The position numbers and the translations under genes were made by a program. A DNA stretch of 64,000 nucleotides. Origin: Pararhizobium sp. IMCC21322 (GTDB taxonomy: Bacteria > Pseudomonadota > Alphaproteobacteria > Rhizobiales > GCA-2746425). Location of the stretch: NCBI RefSeq assembly GCF_030758295.1, contig NZ_CP132335.1, positions 1,402,412-1,466,411 on the forward strand, read 5' to 3'. Numbering within the stretch: the stretch's first letter is position 1; every line of letters starts with the position of its first letter. Below, piece after piece: positions 24,116-32,224 of this stretch. The notes under the pieces were generated by a model. It did no database searches. It saw nothing but the letters and a program-made list of their open reading frames with translations, and was not told where the DNA came from.

Positions 24116-26242
24116 GTGAGCGATACCACTCAAAACACACCTGCAACCGGGCCGAAATCGGGCGCTGGCTTCAAGTTTCCTGGTCTCGATCAGATTGCAA
24201 AACGGGCTGATCTTGGGCTTGCTCTTTGCGTGATCTTTATCATTCTGGTTTTGATCATGCCTTTGCCCTCAGGGGCACTGGATTTTCTGCTTGCGCTGTC
24301 AATCATCTTCTCTGTCCTGATTTTGATGACGGCTTTGTTCATTCAATCGCCGACTGAGTTCTCATCATTTCCGGCCATTTTGCTGATCGCAACCATGTTG
24401 CGATTATCGCTCAATCTGGCATCAACACGTCTGATTCTGTCGAATGGGCACGAGGGGCCCGGGGCTGCTGGCAAGGTGATTGAAGCCTTCGGTAACTTTG
24501 TCATGCAGGGTAATTTCGTCATCGGGATTATTGTTTTCGGCATTCTGGTGATCGTGAACTTTGTCGTCATTACAAAGGGTTCTGGCCGTATTGCCGAAGT
24601 GGCTGCCCGCTTTAATCTGGATGCGATGCCCGGCAAGCAGATGGCCATTGATGCTGATTTGTCAGCAGGCCTCATCGACGAGAGTGAAGCCAAGGCGCGC
24701 CGCCGCGAACTGGAAGATGAGAGTTCCTTTTTCGGTGCCATGGATGGTGCCTCCAAATTCGTGCGTGGCGATGCCATTGCTGGTCTGCTGATCACCTTCA
24801 TCAATGTTATTGGCGGGATGATTATTGGTGTGGCCCAGATGGATATGTCCGCAGGCGATGCGGCCCGTGCCTATACGTTGCTGACGGTCGGCGATGGTCT
24901 GGTCAGTCAGATACCGTCACTGATTGTGTCCATTGCCGCTGGCTTGCTGGTGTCCAAAGCTGGCGTCAAAGGTGCTGCTGATCAGGCGTTGATCAAACAA
25001 TTGTCCGGCTATCCAAAAGCCATGGGCCTTTCGGCTTTTGTCATGATCGCCATGGCCTTCCTGCCTGGCCTGCCTTTCATACCGTTTATGGCGCTGGGTC
25101 TGGGGGCGGCATTCATTGCCCATCGATCATCGCGAAAACAGGATGAAGAGGTTGAAAATGCCGCTGCCATCCAGATCGCCGCGTCAGCCGACACGGGTCC
25201 CAAAGAAGAACCCATAACAGATGCGTTGAAGATGGATGAACTGCGTGTCGAGCTTGGCTATGGTCTTGTTCCCCTCATCAACGGCCCTGCCGGACAGGAC
25301 ATGTTGAGTGAACAGATCAAAGCTCTGCGCCGCCAGATGGCGCTTGATCTGGGCTTCATCATGCCGTCGGTTCGTATTCTGGATAACATCCAGCTGACCG
25401 GTGGTGACTACGTTATCAAAATCCGCGAAATCGATGCGGGCAGCGGAACCTTGTACCCGGACCATCTGATGGTGATGGACCCGGCAGGTGGCAAAATAAG
25501 CCTGCCCGGTCATCATACAACCGAGCCGACATTCGGCATTCCCGCCACCTGGGTGGAAGGGTCTTTGCATGATGAAGCGGAAGCCCGTGGCTTGACGGTT
25601 GTTGATCCGGCTACGGTTCTCGTCACCCATCTGACCGAGATCATCAAAAGCAACATTGCCGAATTGTTCAGCTATGCCCATGTTCAAAAACTGGTCGATG
25701 AATTGCCAAGCGAGCATAAGAAACTCGCTGATGACATCATCCCCTCCCAGATTTCGATGAGCGGCTTGCAGCGCGTTCTGCAGATGCTGCTGGCGGAACG
25801 GATTTCCATCCGCGATCTACCCGCCATTCTGGAAGGCGTGGCTGAAGCTGCAGGCAGCAACCGCAATCCGCAATGGTTGTCAGAACAGGTGCGCGCCAGA
25901 TTGGCTCGGCAGTTGTGCAACGTAAACAAGGCCCCCGGCGGCTACCTGCCTATTTTGCCCATGTCACCGCAATGGGAGCAATCCTTCGCCGATGCCATGA
26001 TCGGAGATGGCGAGGCGCGCCAATTGGCCATGGCCCCATCCAAACTCCAGGAGTTCGTCACCACGCTTCAGGAACGCTTTGAAAGCGCTGCAAAACTGGG
26101 TGAAGTACCGGTGCTGCTAACGTCCCCCGGCATTCGCCCCCATGTCCGCTCCATCGTCGAACGCTTCCGCACGCAGACCGTGGTCATGTCCCAGGCGGAA
26201 GTGCATTCGCAATGCAAGCTGAAGACAGTCGGGACTGTTTGA
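24116..26242 (+). CDS. flhA: Flagellar export gate protein FlhA
   Basis: A 708-residue component of the flagellar type III export gate. The N-terminal half has about eight membrane segments, with LILMTALFIQSPTEFSSFPA and the conserved cytoplasmic loop RFNLDAMPGKQMAIDADLSA, DESEAKARRRELEDESSFFG and MDGASKFVRGDAIAG that define the FHIPEP family. The C-terminal cytosolic domain (about 360-708) docks substrates and chaperones. The start is GTG, close after the flbD stop. No fliR or flhB follows; the next gene is unrelated, so the flagellar block ends here. Confidence 0.95.
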   Translation: MSDTTQNTPATGPKSGAGFKFPGLDQIAKRADLGLALCVIFIILVLIMPLPSGALDFLLALSIIFSVLILMTALFIQSPTEFSSFPAILLIATMLRLSLNLASTRLILSNGHEGPGAAGKVIEAFGNFVMQGNFVIGIIVFGILVIVNFVVITKGSGRIAEVAARFNLDAMPGKQMAIDADLSAGLIDESEAKARRRELEDESSFFGAMDGASKFVRGDAIAGLLITFINVIGGMIIGVAQMDMSAGDAARAYTLLTVGDGLVSQIPSLIVSIAAGLLVSKAGVKGAADQALIKQLSGYPKAMGLSAFVMIAMAFLPGLPFIPFMALGLGAAFIAHRSSRKQDEEVENAAAIQIAASADTGPKEEPITDALKMDELRVELGYGLVPLINGPAGQDMLSEQIKALRRQMALDLGFIMPSVRILDNIQLTGGDYVIKIREIDAGSGTLYPDHLMVMDPAGGKISLPGHHTTEPTFGIPATWVEGSLHDEAEARGLTVVDPATVLVTHLTEIIKSNIAELFSYAHVQKLVDELPSEHKKLADDIIPSQISMSGLQRVLQMLLAERISIRDLPAILEGVAEAAGSNRNPQWLSEQVRARLARQLCNVNKAPGGYLPILPMSPQWEQSFADAMIGDGEARQLAMAPSKLQEFVTTLQERFESAAKLGEVPVLLTSPGIRPHVRSIVERFRTQTVVMSQAEVHSQCKLKTVGTV

Positions 26243-26533
26243 GTTTTGGCGGGTGGGTCTGTGAGTGAACGGGCCGGAACACAAGGCTTCACCTACTGGA
26301 CTGGAAAGTCAGCACACCTTAATCCGTGAAGACGCAATGCGTGTTGAGTTCCCAGCCGTCTATGTGGCTTTTGCACGACCATATCTGATGCTCTTCTGTC
26401 TGCGGTTGGAACTGATGCATATCGACTGCGATGTGACGCCAGTAACGGCAAATACCGCTATCTAGACAAATCTGACTTTGATCAATGCACAAAGCGTTCG
26501 CATTTTTCGGGCGAGCGGCTAGTCTCCTTGAAT

Positions 26534-27379
26534 ATGACCTATGATGTAACCCTGTTGATATTGCTCGCCGCAGTTTTGCACGCTGGCTGGAATGCATTGA
26601 TTAAGATCAGTGGTGACCGCATTGCCGTGATGGCGGTTGTCACAATGGCAGGAAGCATTTTGTCGGCGTTCGCACTACCCTTTGTAAATAGTCCAGACCC
26701 GGCGAGTTGGCCGTTGCTGGCTCTGACCATCTGTATTCACACCGGGTATCATTTTTTCCTTCCTGCTGCCTACGATCATGGGGATCTCGGGCAGGTATAT
26801 CCAATTGCTCGCGGTATGGCCACTATTCTTGTCACTCTCGGCGCGTTGGTATTCGCTGGAGAGCACGTAAGCCAACTCGCGTTAATTGGCATTTTATGTC
26901 TCGCCGTCGGGGTTATGGCGCTCGCTTTCGATGGTGGAAAAGTCAGCTCGATCAATCCCAGGGCGATATTCTTTGCGCTTGCGACAGGCGTTTGTATTGC
27001 CTCCTACACGGTTGTCGATGGATTGGGCGTGAGGCAAGCCGGGTCGGTGCTCGGCTTTGCAGTGTGGCTCACCATTTGCAACGGAGTCCTGACTTTTCTG
27101 ATTGCACTCATTTGGAAGAAGCGCGAAATAGCAGTGGTTTTGAAAAACAATGCTCTGACCGGTCTCGCCGGGGGCGCGATGCAAGTTGGCGCTTATTGGA
27201 TTATCGTCTTTGCATTGGCTGTTGCGCCCATGGGAATGGTCTCCGGCCTGCGCGAGACAAGCGTTCTTTTCGCCGCGCTGATTTCTACTTTCTTGCTCAA
27301 GGAAGGATTCGGCGTTTGGCGCTTTGTGTCCGCCTGCCTGGTGACATTTGGGCTAATAGTCAGTCGAAACAGAAGTTAG
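26534..27379 (+). CDS. EamA/DMT-family transporter
   Basis: A 281-residue inner-membrane protein with about ten hydrophobic segments arranged as two EamA repeats, the drug/metabolite transporter fold. AVLHAGWNALIKISGDR opens the first repeat. PIARGMATILVTLGALVFAGE and APMGMVSGLRETSVLFAALIS are the typical ends of repeats one and two. The ATG at 26534 is favoured; a TTG two codons earlier is possible and neither has a strong ribosome site. The substrate is unknown. It overlaps no operon partner; about 290 bases before it hold no recognisable gene. Confidence 0.8.
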   Translation: MTYDVTLLILLAAVLHAGWNALIKISGDRIAVMAVVTMAGSILSAFALPFVNSPDPASWPLLALTICIHTGYHFFLPAAYDHGDLGQVYPIARGMATILVTLGALVFAGEHVSQLALIGILCLAVGVMALAFDGGKVSSINPRAIFFALATGVCIASYTVVDGLGVRQAGSVLGFAVWLTICNGVLTFLIALIWKKREIAVVLKNNALTGLAGGAMQVGAYWIIVFALAVAPMGMVSGLRETSVLFAALISTFLLKEGFGVWRFVSACLVTFGLIVSRNRS

Positions 27380-27484
27380 ACAGTTGAACAAGGCCTGCTT
27401 CTGCGAGTGGGCAAAACAGAGATCGACAGCCGAGAAGAAATCCGCTTGGGCGACATCCCAGCCGAGGCATTGAGAGGAGCAGGT

Positions 27485-28138
27485 ATGGTGAAAGAGACAC
27501 AATTGAAGCCGGAGTTTTTGGTCAAGGATGAGGAAGACTTGAGGTCTCTGTTTCCACAAACTCATGCCTTGGCAGTCAAGAAATGCCAAAATCACCTGGA
27601 CAAACATGCCATGGACTTCGTGGCTCGATCACCCTTTCTGTGCATGGGAACACAATCGCCGGATGGGTTGGCTGATGTCAGCCCGAGAGGTGATCCCAGC
27701 GGTTTTGTAAAAGTCCTGGATGACAAAACACTCATGATCCCGGACCGGCCCGGAAACAACCGCCTCGACTCACAAACAAATATCCTGGCCAATCCTGCAG
27801 TCGGTTTGCTGTTCATGGTACCTGGATTTGATGACACGTTGCGTGTGAACGGGAATGCAAGAATAACCTGTGATCCAGATTTGCTTGCATTGATGGCCAT
27901 GAAGGACCGAATGCCGACCGCTGCCATCGTTGTTACTGTCGAGGAAGTGTTCATGCATTGCGCAAAGGCTTTTCGACGCTCAAAGCTGTGGGATCCAGAT
28001 CAGCTTCAGGATCGCAGCGAAATGCCATCCTTGCCCAAGATAATACTCGATCAAACCTTTGGTACACCTGACGACCCTGAAGAGATGCGGAAGATCGACG
28101 CTGACCTTGAGGATGAATATAAAAGGACGATGTATTAG
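27485..28138 (+). CDS. Pyridoxamine 5'-phosphate oxidase-like FMN-binding protein
   Basis: A 217-residue split-barrel flavoprotein of the MSMEG_1061-like group. Key blocks are HAMDFVARSPFLCMGTQSPDGLADVSPRGDPSGFVKVLD, DDKTLMIPDRPGNNRLDSQTNILANPAVGLLFMVPG and LRVNGNARI, which form the FMN site. A GAGGAG ribosome site supports the ATG at 27485 over an earlier start in the same frame. The family includes flavin reductases and heme or redox-related proteins. The reaction here is unknown. Confidence 0.78.
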   Translation: MVKETQLKPEFLVKDEEDLRSLFPQTHALAVKKCQNHLDKHAMDFVARSPFLCMGTQSPDGLADVSPRGDPSGFVKVLDDKTLMIPDRPGNNRLDSQTNILANPAVGLLFMVPGFDDTLRVNGNARITCDPDLLALMAMKDRMPTAAIVVTVEEVFMHCAKAFRRSKLWDPDQLQDRSEMPSLPKIILDQTFGTPDDPEEMRKIDADLEDEYKRTMY

Positions 28139-28273
28139 CGCATGCGGGAAATCGCGATGTCCGCATGTCAGCCATGCAGACAAACCTGCTCTTGGGAAAT
28201 TCAGGTTGAGTAATTGTTCCTATTCCACAGCGGATGGTCAAATTTCATCGAGGCGTCAGCACATCCTATTTAT

Positions 28274-28690
28274 TTATGTGGTCTCTGTTCGTTTTTCAGA
28301 CACAAACAACCATAGGAAAAACAGCATGAACACAAAGTCATTTAGCCCGTATATCGAATAAAAAACGCCTGCAAGAAAATCACTGGAATAAACCGCGCCG
28401 AGATCATTATTTATCAACCAGTTCAGCCAGGCCGAAACATAGACCAGCTTCTCAACTGCAAATACTGCTGCCAGCCACATGATATTCGACCGGATCGTGG
28501 ATGCGCTTATGTAGGCGAGGCCCCAAATGACAATCATGAGGAGCCCGAAGTTAGACATAACAACAGGATCGGCTTCATTGATTGTCGTGTTTGAAAAAAA
28601 TCGTGAGCAACCTAATGCGCCGACGATATTCATCACTCCGGCGGCAATAAGCCCGTTTTTCTTCAGTTGTACCTGCATCATGTAAGCCAT
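28274..28690 (-). CDS. Small hypothetical membrane protein
   Basis: A 138-residue protein with four hydrophobic segments: KKNGLIAAGVMNIVGALGC, NFGLLMIVIWGLAYIS, IMWLAAVFAVEKLVYVSAWL and GLNDFVFMLFFLWLFV. Charged residues are few and the C-terminus is short and polar. I do not recognise the family. The membrane pattern and sensible codon use make a real gene likely. It stands alone between two unrelated genes, and the ribosome site is weak, so the exact start among three nearby ATG codons is uncertain. Confidence 0.6.
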   Translation of the reverse strand: MAYMMQVQLKKNGLIAAGVMNIVGALGCSRFFSNTTINEADPVVMSNFGLLMIVIWGLAYISASTIRSNIMWLAAVFAVEKLVYVSAWLNWLINNDLGAVYSSDFLAGVFYSIYGLNDFVFMLFFLWLFVSEKRTETT

Positions 28691-28820
28691 TTATTCGGTG
28701 GAAATCTGGTGCTGGCCATGCTGATACCATACAAATCAGCTTAACTGGGTTTTCGAAATGGCTTACTGCTGTCAGCAGAGCTGTAATCGGCAACTCTGCT
28801 GACGGTATGTGAAAATCCGA

Positions 28821-30245
28821 TCAATCAAACCGGCGCAGGAATTTGAGCACCCGCTGAACCCATTTGTTCTGCGCAGCCCCTGAAAGATTGGTGACAGCTG
28901 CACGTTTGCTGATTTCGGTTATCGTCGGGTATGGCGAAATGTAACCGGAAATTGCGCTGATATTCATCTTCTGTGAAATTGCCAGCGACCACATATTGAT
29001 CATCTCACCGGCCTGATAGCCGACAATGGATGCGCCAAGGATCTTGCCTTTTCGGTTTACAATAACCTTGATCAGGCCGCTGGTCTTGCCTTCGGCCTGG
29101 GCTCGGTCATTTTCCGCATAGGGCCAGCGCAGAACTTTAATGCCGCGATGTTTTTTGCGGGCTGATTCTTCGGTAAAGCCCACATGCGCCATTTCCGGAT
29201 CTGTGTAAGTGGCCCAGGGAATGATGTCCCGGTTTTCCTTCACCGGCAGGCGGAACAGAATGGCGCGGATCACCAGACCTGCGTGGTAATTCGCCATATG
29301 GGTGAATTGCAGGCTACCGGACACATCGCCAATAGCGTAGGCGCGCCGGTTGGAGGTGCGCATGCTTTTGGACACTTTAATGGCGCGATCAAACCGGATG
29401 CGCGCCTCTTTCAGACCAAGCCCGTCTACATTCGGCTTGCGACCGGCCGCGACCAGAAGATGGCTGCCGGCAATGATTTCTTCTTCGCCATTGCCGCTGT
29501 CCAGTACAACGGCCACACCGCTACCGGATTTTTCAACCCGTGCAATTTTAACTTCTTCACGAATGACAATGCCGTCTTCTTTCAGCTTGTCGAGAACGAT
29601 TTCTGTCAGTTCAGGATCATCCTTCGCCAGCGCCTTGAACGCTTCAACCACTGTGACCTGGGCACCAAGACGCCGATGGGCCTGAGCCATCTCCATGCCG
29701 ATGGGACCACCGCCAATGATGATCAGATGATCAGGCGCTTCGGTGCGTTCAAAGATGGTCTCATTGGTCAGGAATGGAATGCTGTCCAGTCCCTTGATCG
29801 GCGGGACGGCCGCGCTGGATCCTGTTGAGATGACAAAGCGTCTGGCACGAATACGGATGCCATTGACCTCGACAACCCGTGGGTTGATGAACTTTCCGGC
29901 GCCTTCAATGACATGAACGCCCATGGAGGTGAAACGCTCCACACTGTCATTGGGCGCGATTGCGCCAATTACTGAATGCACATAATCATGGACCTGCTGA
30001 AAGTCGACGACAGGCTCAGGCACGTGAATTCCGTATTTATCAGCATGCCGAATTGCATCTGCGGTTTTGGCCGTTGCGATCATGGCTTTTGAAGGCACGC
30101 AGCCATAATTCAGGCAATCACCGCCCATTTTACCTTTTTCAATCAGAACAACGGAAACACCGAAGGCTGCCGCGATGGCTGCAACGGACAACCCGCCGGA
30201 ACCGGCGCCAATGACGCAAATGTCAGGTGTGAGAATTTCGGCCAT
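28821..30245 (-). CDS. FAD-dependent pyridine nucleotide-disulfide oxidoreductase (dihydrolipoamide/mercuric reductase-like)
   Basis: A 474-residue flavoenzyme. The FAD motif ICVIGAGSGGLSVAAIAAAFG is followed by the redox-active disulfide GGDCLNYGCVPSKAMI. The NAD(P) motif is LIIIGGGPIGMEMAQAHRRLG, and the second FAD block is AYAIGDVSGSLQFTHMANYHAG. The dimerisation domain ends with a shortened C-terminus that lacks the usual H-x-H-P-T-x-x-E: here SPYPTITEISKRAA replaces it, so the His-Glu couple of dihydrolipoamide dehydrogenase is missing. It therefore belongs to the FAD-dependent group without lipoamide activity. It precedes the TVP38 gene in reverse order on the same strand, a common pairing. 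Confidence 0.85.
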   Translation of the reverse strand: MAEILTPDICVIGAGSGGLSVAAIAAAFGVSVVLIEKGKMGGDCLNYGCVPSKAMIATAKTADAIRHADKYGIHVPEPVVDFQQVHDYVHSVIGAIAPNDSVERFTSMGVHVIEGAGKFINPRVVEVNGIRIRARRFVISTGSSAAVPPIKGLDSIPFLTNETIFERTEAPDHLIIIGGGPIGMEMAQAHRRLGAQVTVVEAFKALAKDDPELTEIVLDKLKEDGIVIREEVKIARVEKSGSGVAVVLDSGNGEEEIIAGSHLLVAAGRKPNVDGLGLKEARIRFDRAIKVSKSMRTSNRRAYAIGDVSGSLQFTHMANYHAGLVIRAILFRLPVKENRDIIPWATYTDPEMAHVGFTEESARKKHRGIKVLRWPYAENDRAQAEGKTSGLIKVIVNRKGKILGASIVGYQAGEMINMWSLAISQKMNISAISGYISPYPTITEISKRAAVTNLSGAAQNKWVQRVLKFLRRFD

Positions 30246-30271
30246 AATAAAAGTCTTTCCAAAAAGTCGGG

Positions 30272-31081
30272 TTAAGCGGGTTTGCGGTTGCGCAACCGCT
30301 TCAGAACAACCGGGATCAGGGCAACCACGCTGAGGGCTGCCAGAGCTGCAAGAATTTCAGGTGTAATCAGGTCACCAGTGCTGATTTCGATGGCACATTC
30401 GCTGTTGCCGATGCAATCGGCATTGGCCGCGCGCTGTGCCTCGATAACGCTACCCAGTCCCGCGCCAACGAAGGCAAAGGCAAACGAACCTGGAATAATG
30501 CCGATGGCCGTCGCAGTTACGTAGGTGGACAGTTTGATTCCAAGCATGGCCGGGGCAAGATTGACCAGCCAGAACGGAAAGGCAGGTACGAGGCGGAGAA
30601 ACAGGAGGTAGTTGAAGGCATCTTTTTCAAAGCCCTCTTTCAGCTTGGCGACCCAGGGTCCGGCTTTGGCACGCAAGGCATCGCCAAACGATGTCGTCAC
30701 GGCCAGGAACAAAAGCGTTGCTCCAATTGTTGCGGCAACAATGGTCGCTGGCGCGCTCACCAGCCAGCCAAACAGGAACCCGCCACCAATGCTCAGGATG
30801 CCGGCACCCGGCAGCGAAAGCACCACGACGGCAATGTAAATGCCGACATAGGTCAGTAATGTCAGGGCAAAATTATCTTCAACGAAAGCCCCAAGACGTT
30901 CTCTGTTTTCTATCAGGGCGCTGATGGACAGGGCCTTATGCCATCCCATGAAAAAGGCAAATGCCATGAAGCCGGCAATGGCGACCAACGGTAGCCAGCG
31001 TTTCAGGCTGGAACCGGATTTGTCTTGCTTCGGGGCATTTTCCATTTGTGTTTGCTCTTCCAGTTGCTCGGACAGCATCAT
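30272..31081 (-). CDS. TVP38/TMEM64-family (VTT domain) membrane protein
   Basis: A 269-residue inner-membrane protein of the SNARE-associated/VTT family, related to DedA. The signature region includes VVVLSLPGAGILSIGGGFLFGWLVSAPATIVAATIGATLLFL, the loop KLKEGFEKDAFNYLLFLRLVPAFPFWLVNLAPAML, and IIPGSFAFAFVGAGLGSV. Five to six membrane segments are visible. It lies upstream of the flavoenzyme gene by 26 bases on the same strand and the two are probably one operon. A role in lipid scrambling or membrane homeostasis is known for the family; the function here is not established. Confidence 0.85.
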   Translation of the reverse strand: MMLSEQLEEQTQMENAPKQDKSGSSLKRWLPLVAIAGFMAFAFFMGWHKALSISALIENRERLGAFVEDNFALTLLTYVGIYIAVVVLSLPGAGILSIGGGFLFGWLVSAPATIVAATIGATLLFLAVTTSFGDALRAKAGPWVAKLKEGFEKDAFNYLLFLRLVPAFPFWLVNLAPAMLGIKLSTYVTATAIGIIPGSFAFAFVGAGLGSVIEAQRAANADCIGNSECAIEISTGDLITPEILAALAALSVVALIPVVLKRLRNRKPA

Positions 31082-31343
31082 AGGTGCCCCTCTTTAAAAT
31101 CATCAAGTGTTGCTTCAGATCGATTGCGGCATTTGGTCCCCGGTCTGCACGCGTTGCGATCGTGCATGTCCATCCGGGAACAGCCCCTAAATAGATGTCT
31201 GATGGCAAAACGAAAGCACAATCCGCGAGTCTCACCCATAAGTGAGAGAAGGGTCAAACCCGCCTCACGCCGCTGTGACTATTGTGATGTTGAATGTGAT
31301 CGGCCAAGAAAGGTCGAATTACGGAATTCTGGTCCGCGATCAA

Positions 31344-31373
31344 TTGACTTTTGCCGACAATCTTGCCTATAAG
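31344..31373 (+). promoter_or_regulatory. Sigma-70-like promoter of the rpmH-rnpA-yidC operon
   Basis: TTGACT (31344-31349) and TATAAG (31368-31373) are separated by 18 bases. The transcript would have a leader of about 120 bases before rpmH. That leader contains a GCCGC/GCGGC hairpin (31474-31490) ending ten bases before the rpmH ATG. The remainder of 31082-31499 shows no gene. Confidence 0.55.
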
Positions 31374-31499
31374 CCCGCTGACTTTGGCAAAACTCGGCTG
31401 AACTTTACGCTGATATGGCTTTGCCATTATGATTTCCCGTCTTGCGACGTTGTAATAGACTTTTTTTAAGAGGGCCGCTCCCTTTGCGGCAATGATACG

Positions 31500-31634
31500 A
31501 TGAAACGTACCTTCCAACCGAGCCGTCTGGTTCGTAAACGCCGTCACGGTTTTCGCGCACGCATGGCCACCAGCGGTGGTCGCCGTGTTATTGCAGCCCG
31601 GCGCGCTAAGGGTCGTAAGACCCTTTCGGCTTAA
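31500..31634 (+). CDS. rpmH: 50S ribosomal protein L34
   Basis: A 44-residue ribosomal protein that is basic throughout: [20 protein letters not shown], then [20 protein letters not shown], ending TLSA. This is the complete, near-universal L34 sequence. It is part of the large subunit. It is followed by rnpA and yidC in the conserved bacterial order. Confidence 0.98.
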   Translation: MKRTFQPSRLVRKRRHGFRARMATSGGRRVIAARRAKGRKTLSA

Positions 31635-31709
31635 GACAGCTTGCCGGCCTGATAGGGTCGGCAACCGGGTTAGGGCGTTTCTGATTCGACACAGACCAGA
31701 AGCGCTTTG

Positions 31710-32210
31710 ATGGATCGGCTCAAAAAACGTTCTGATTTTCTGCGTGCGGCGCGGGGGCACAAACAGGTGCGCCGCGCCCTTGTGCTACAAGCATGGCAAC
31801 ACCAGATACAGGAACACGAGCAACCGGACCGCGAGCAATCCACCGATGGCGCGACCCGCATTGGATTCACTGTTACCAAAAAAGTTGGCAACGCGGTCAT
31901 ACGCAATCGTGTCCGCCGACGCCTTAAAGAAGCCGTTCGCCTTTTTGAAAAATCCGGCGGTGAAAGCGGACAAACAGATCTATTTCTTCCAAACACTGAC
32001 TATGTTGTCGTTGGCAGGCTGTCGGCGCTTACCATGTCGTTTTCAGAAATTCAGCAGGATCTGGCCAGCGCATTTGACAAAATTGCAGCACAAATCAGGC
32101 GCCGCTCTCGTAAACTTGATAAAAAAGCTGAGAATCCTGAGCCTGACCACTCGCCAATCGATCAAAACCCCCTTAAAGAGCAGGGCACAAAGCCCTCTGA
32201 CATTGCCTAA
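31710..32210 (+). CDS. rnpA: Ribonuclease P protein component
   Basis: A 166-residue protein subunit of RNase P that matures tRNA 5' ends with the catalytic RNA. The opening MDRLKKRSDFLRAARG and the RNR signature RIGFTVTKKVGNAVIRNRVRRRLKEAVR are diagnostic, followed by YVVVGR. The C-terminus (after about 130) is a variable, charged and disordered tail. A TTG one codon earlier is possible. It sits between rpmH and yidC. Confidence 0.95.
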   Translation: MDRLKKRSDFLRAARGHKQVRRALVLQAWQHQIQEHEQPDREQSTDGATRIGFTVTKKVGNAVIRNRVRRRLKEAVRLFEKSGGESGQTDLFLPNTDYVVVGRLSALTMSFSEIQQDLASAFDKIAAQIRRRSRKLDKKAENPEPDHSPIDQNPLKEQGTKPSDIA

Positions 32211-32224
32211 AAGCTGGACCCTTC

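Noticed and set aside
26265-26597. Short frames on both strands between flhA and the EamA transporter
   Set aside because: No family, no ribosome site and no conserved motif. The stretch looks intergenic.
31254-31760. 168-codon minus-strand frame across rpmH
   Set aside because: It is antisense to rpmH and the rnpA start; no domain.
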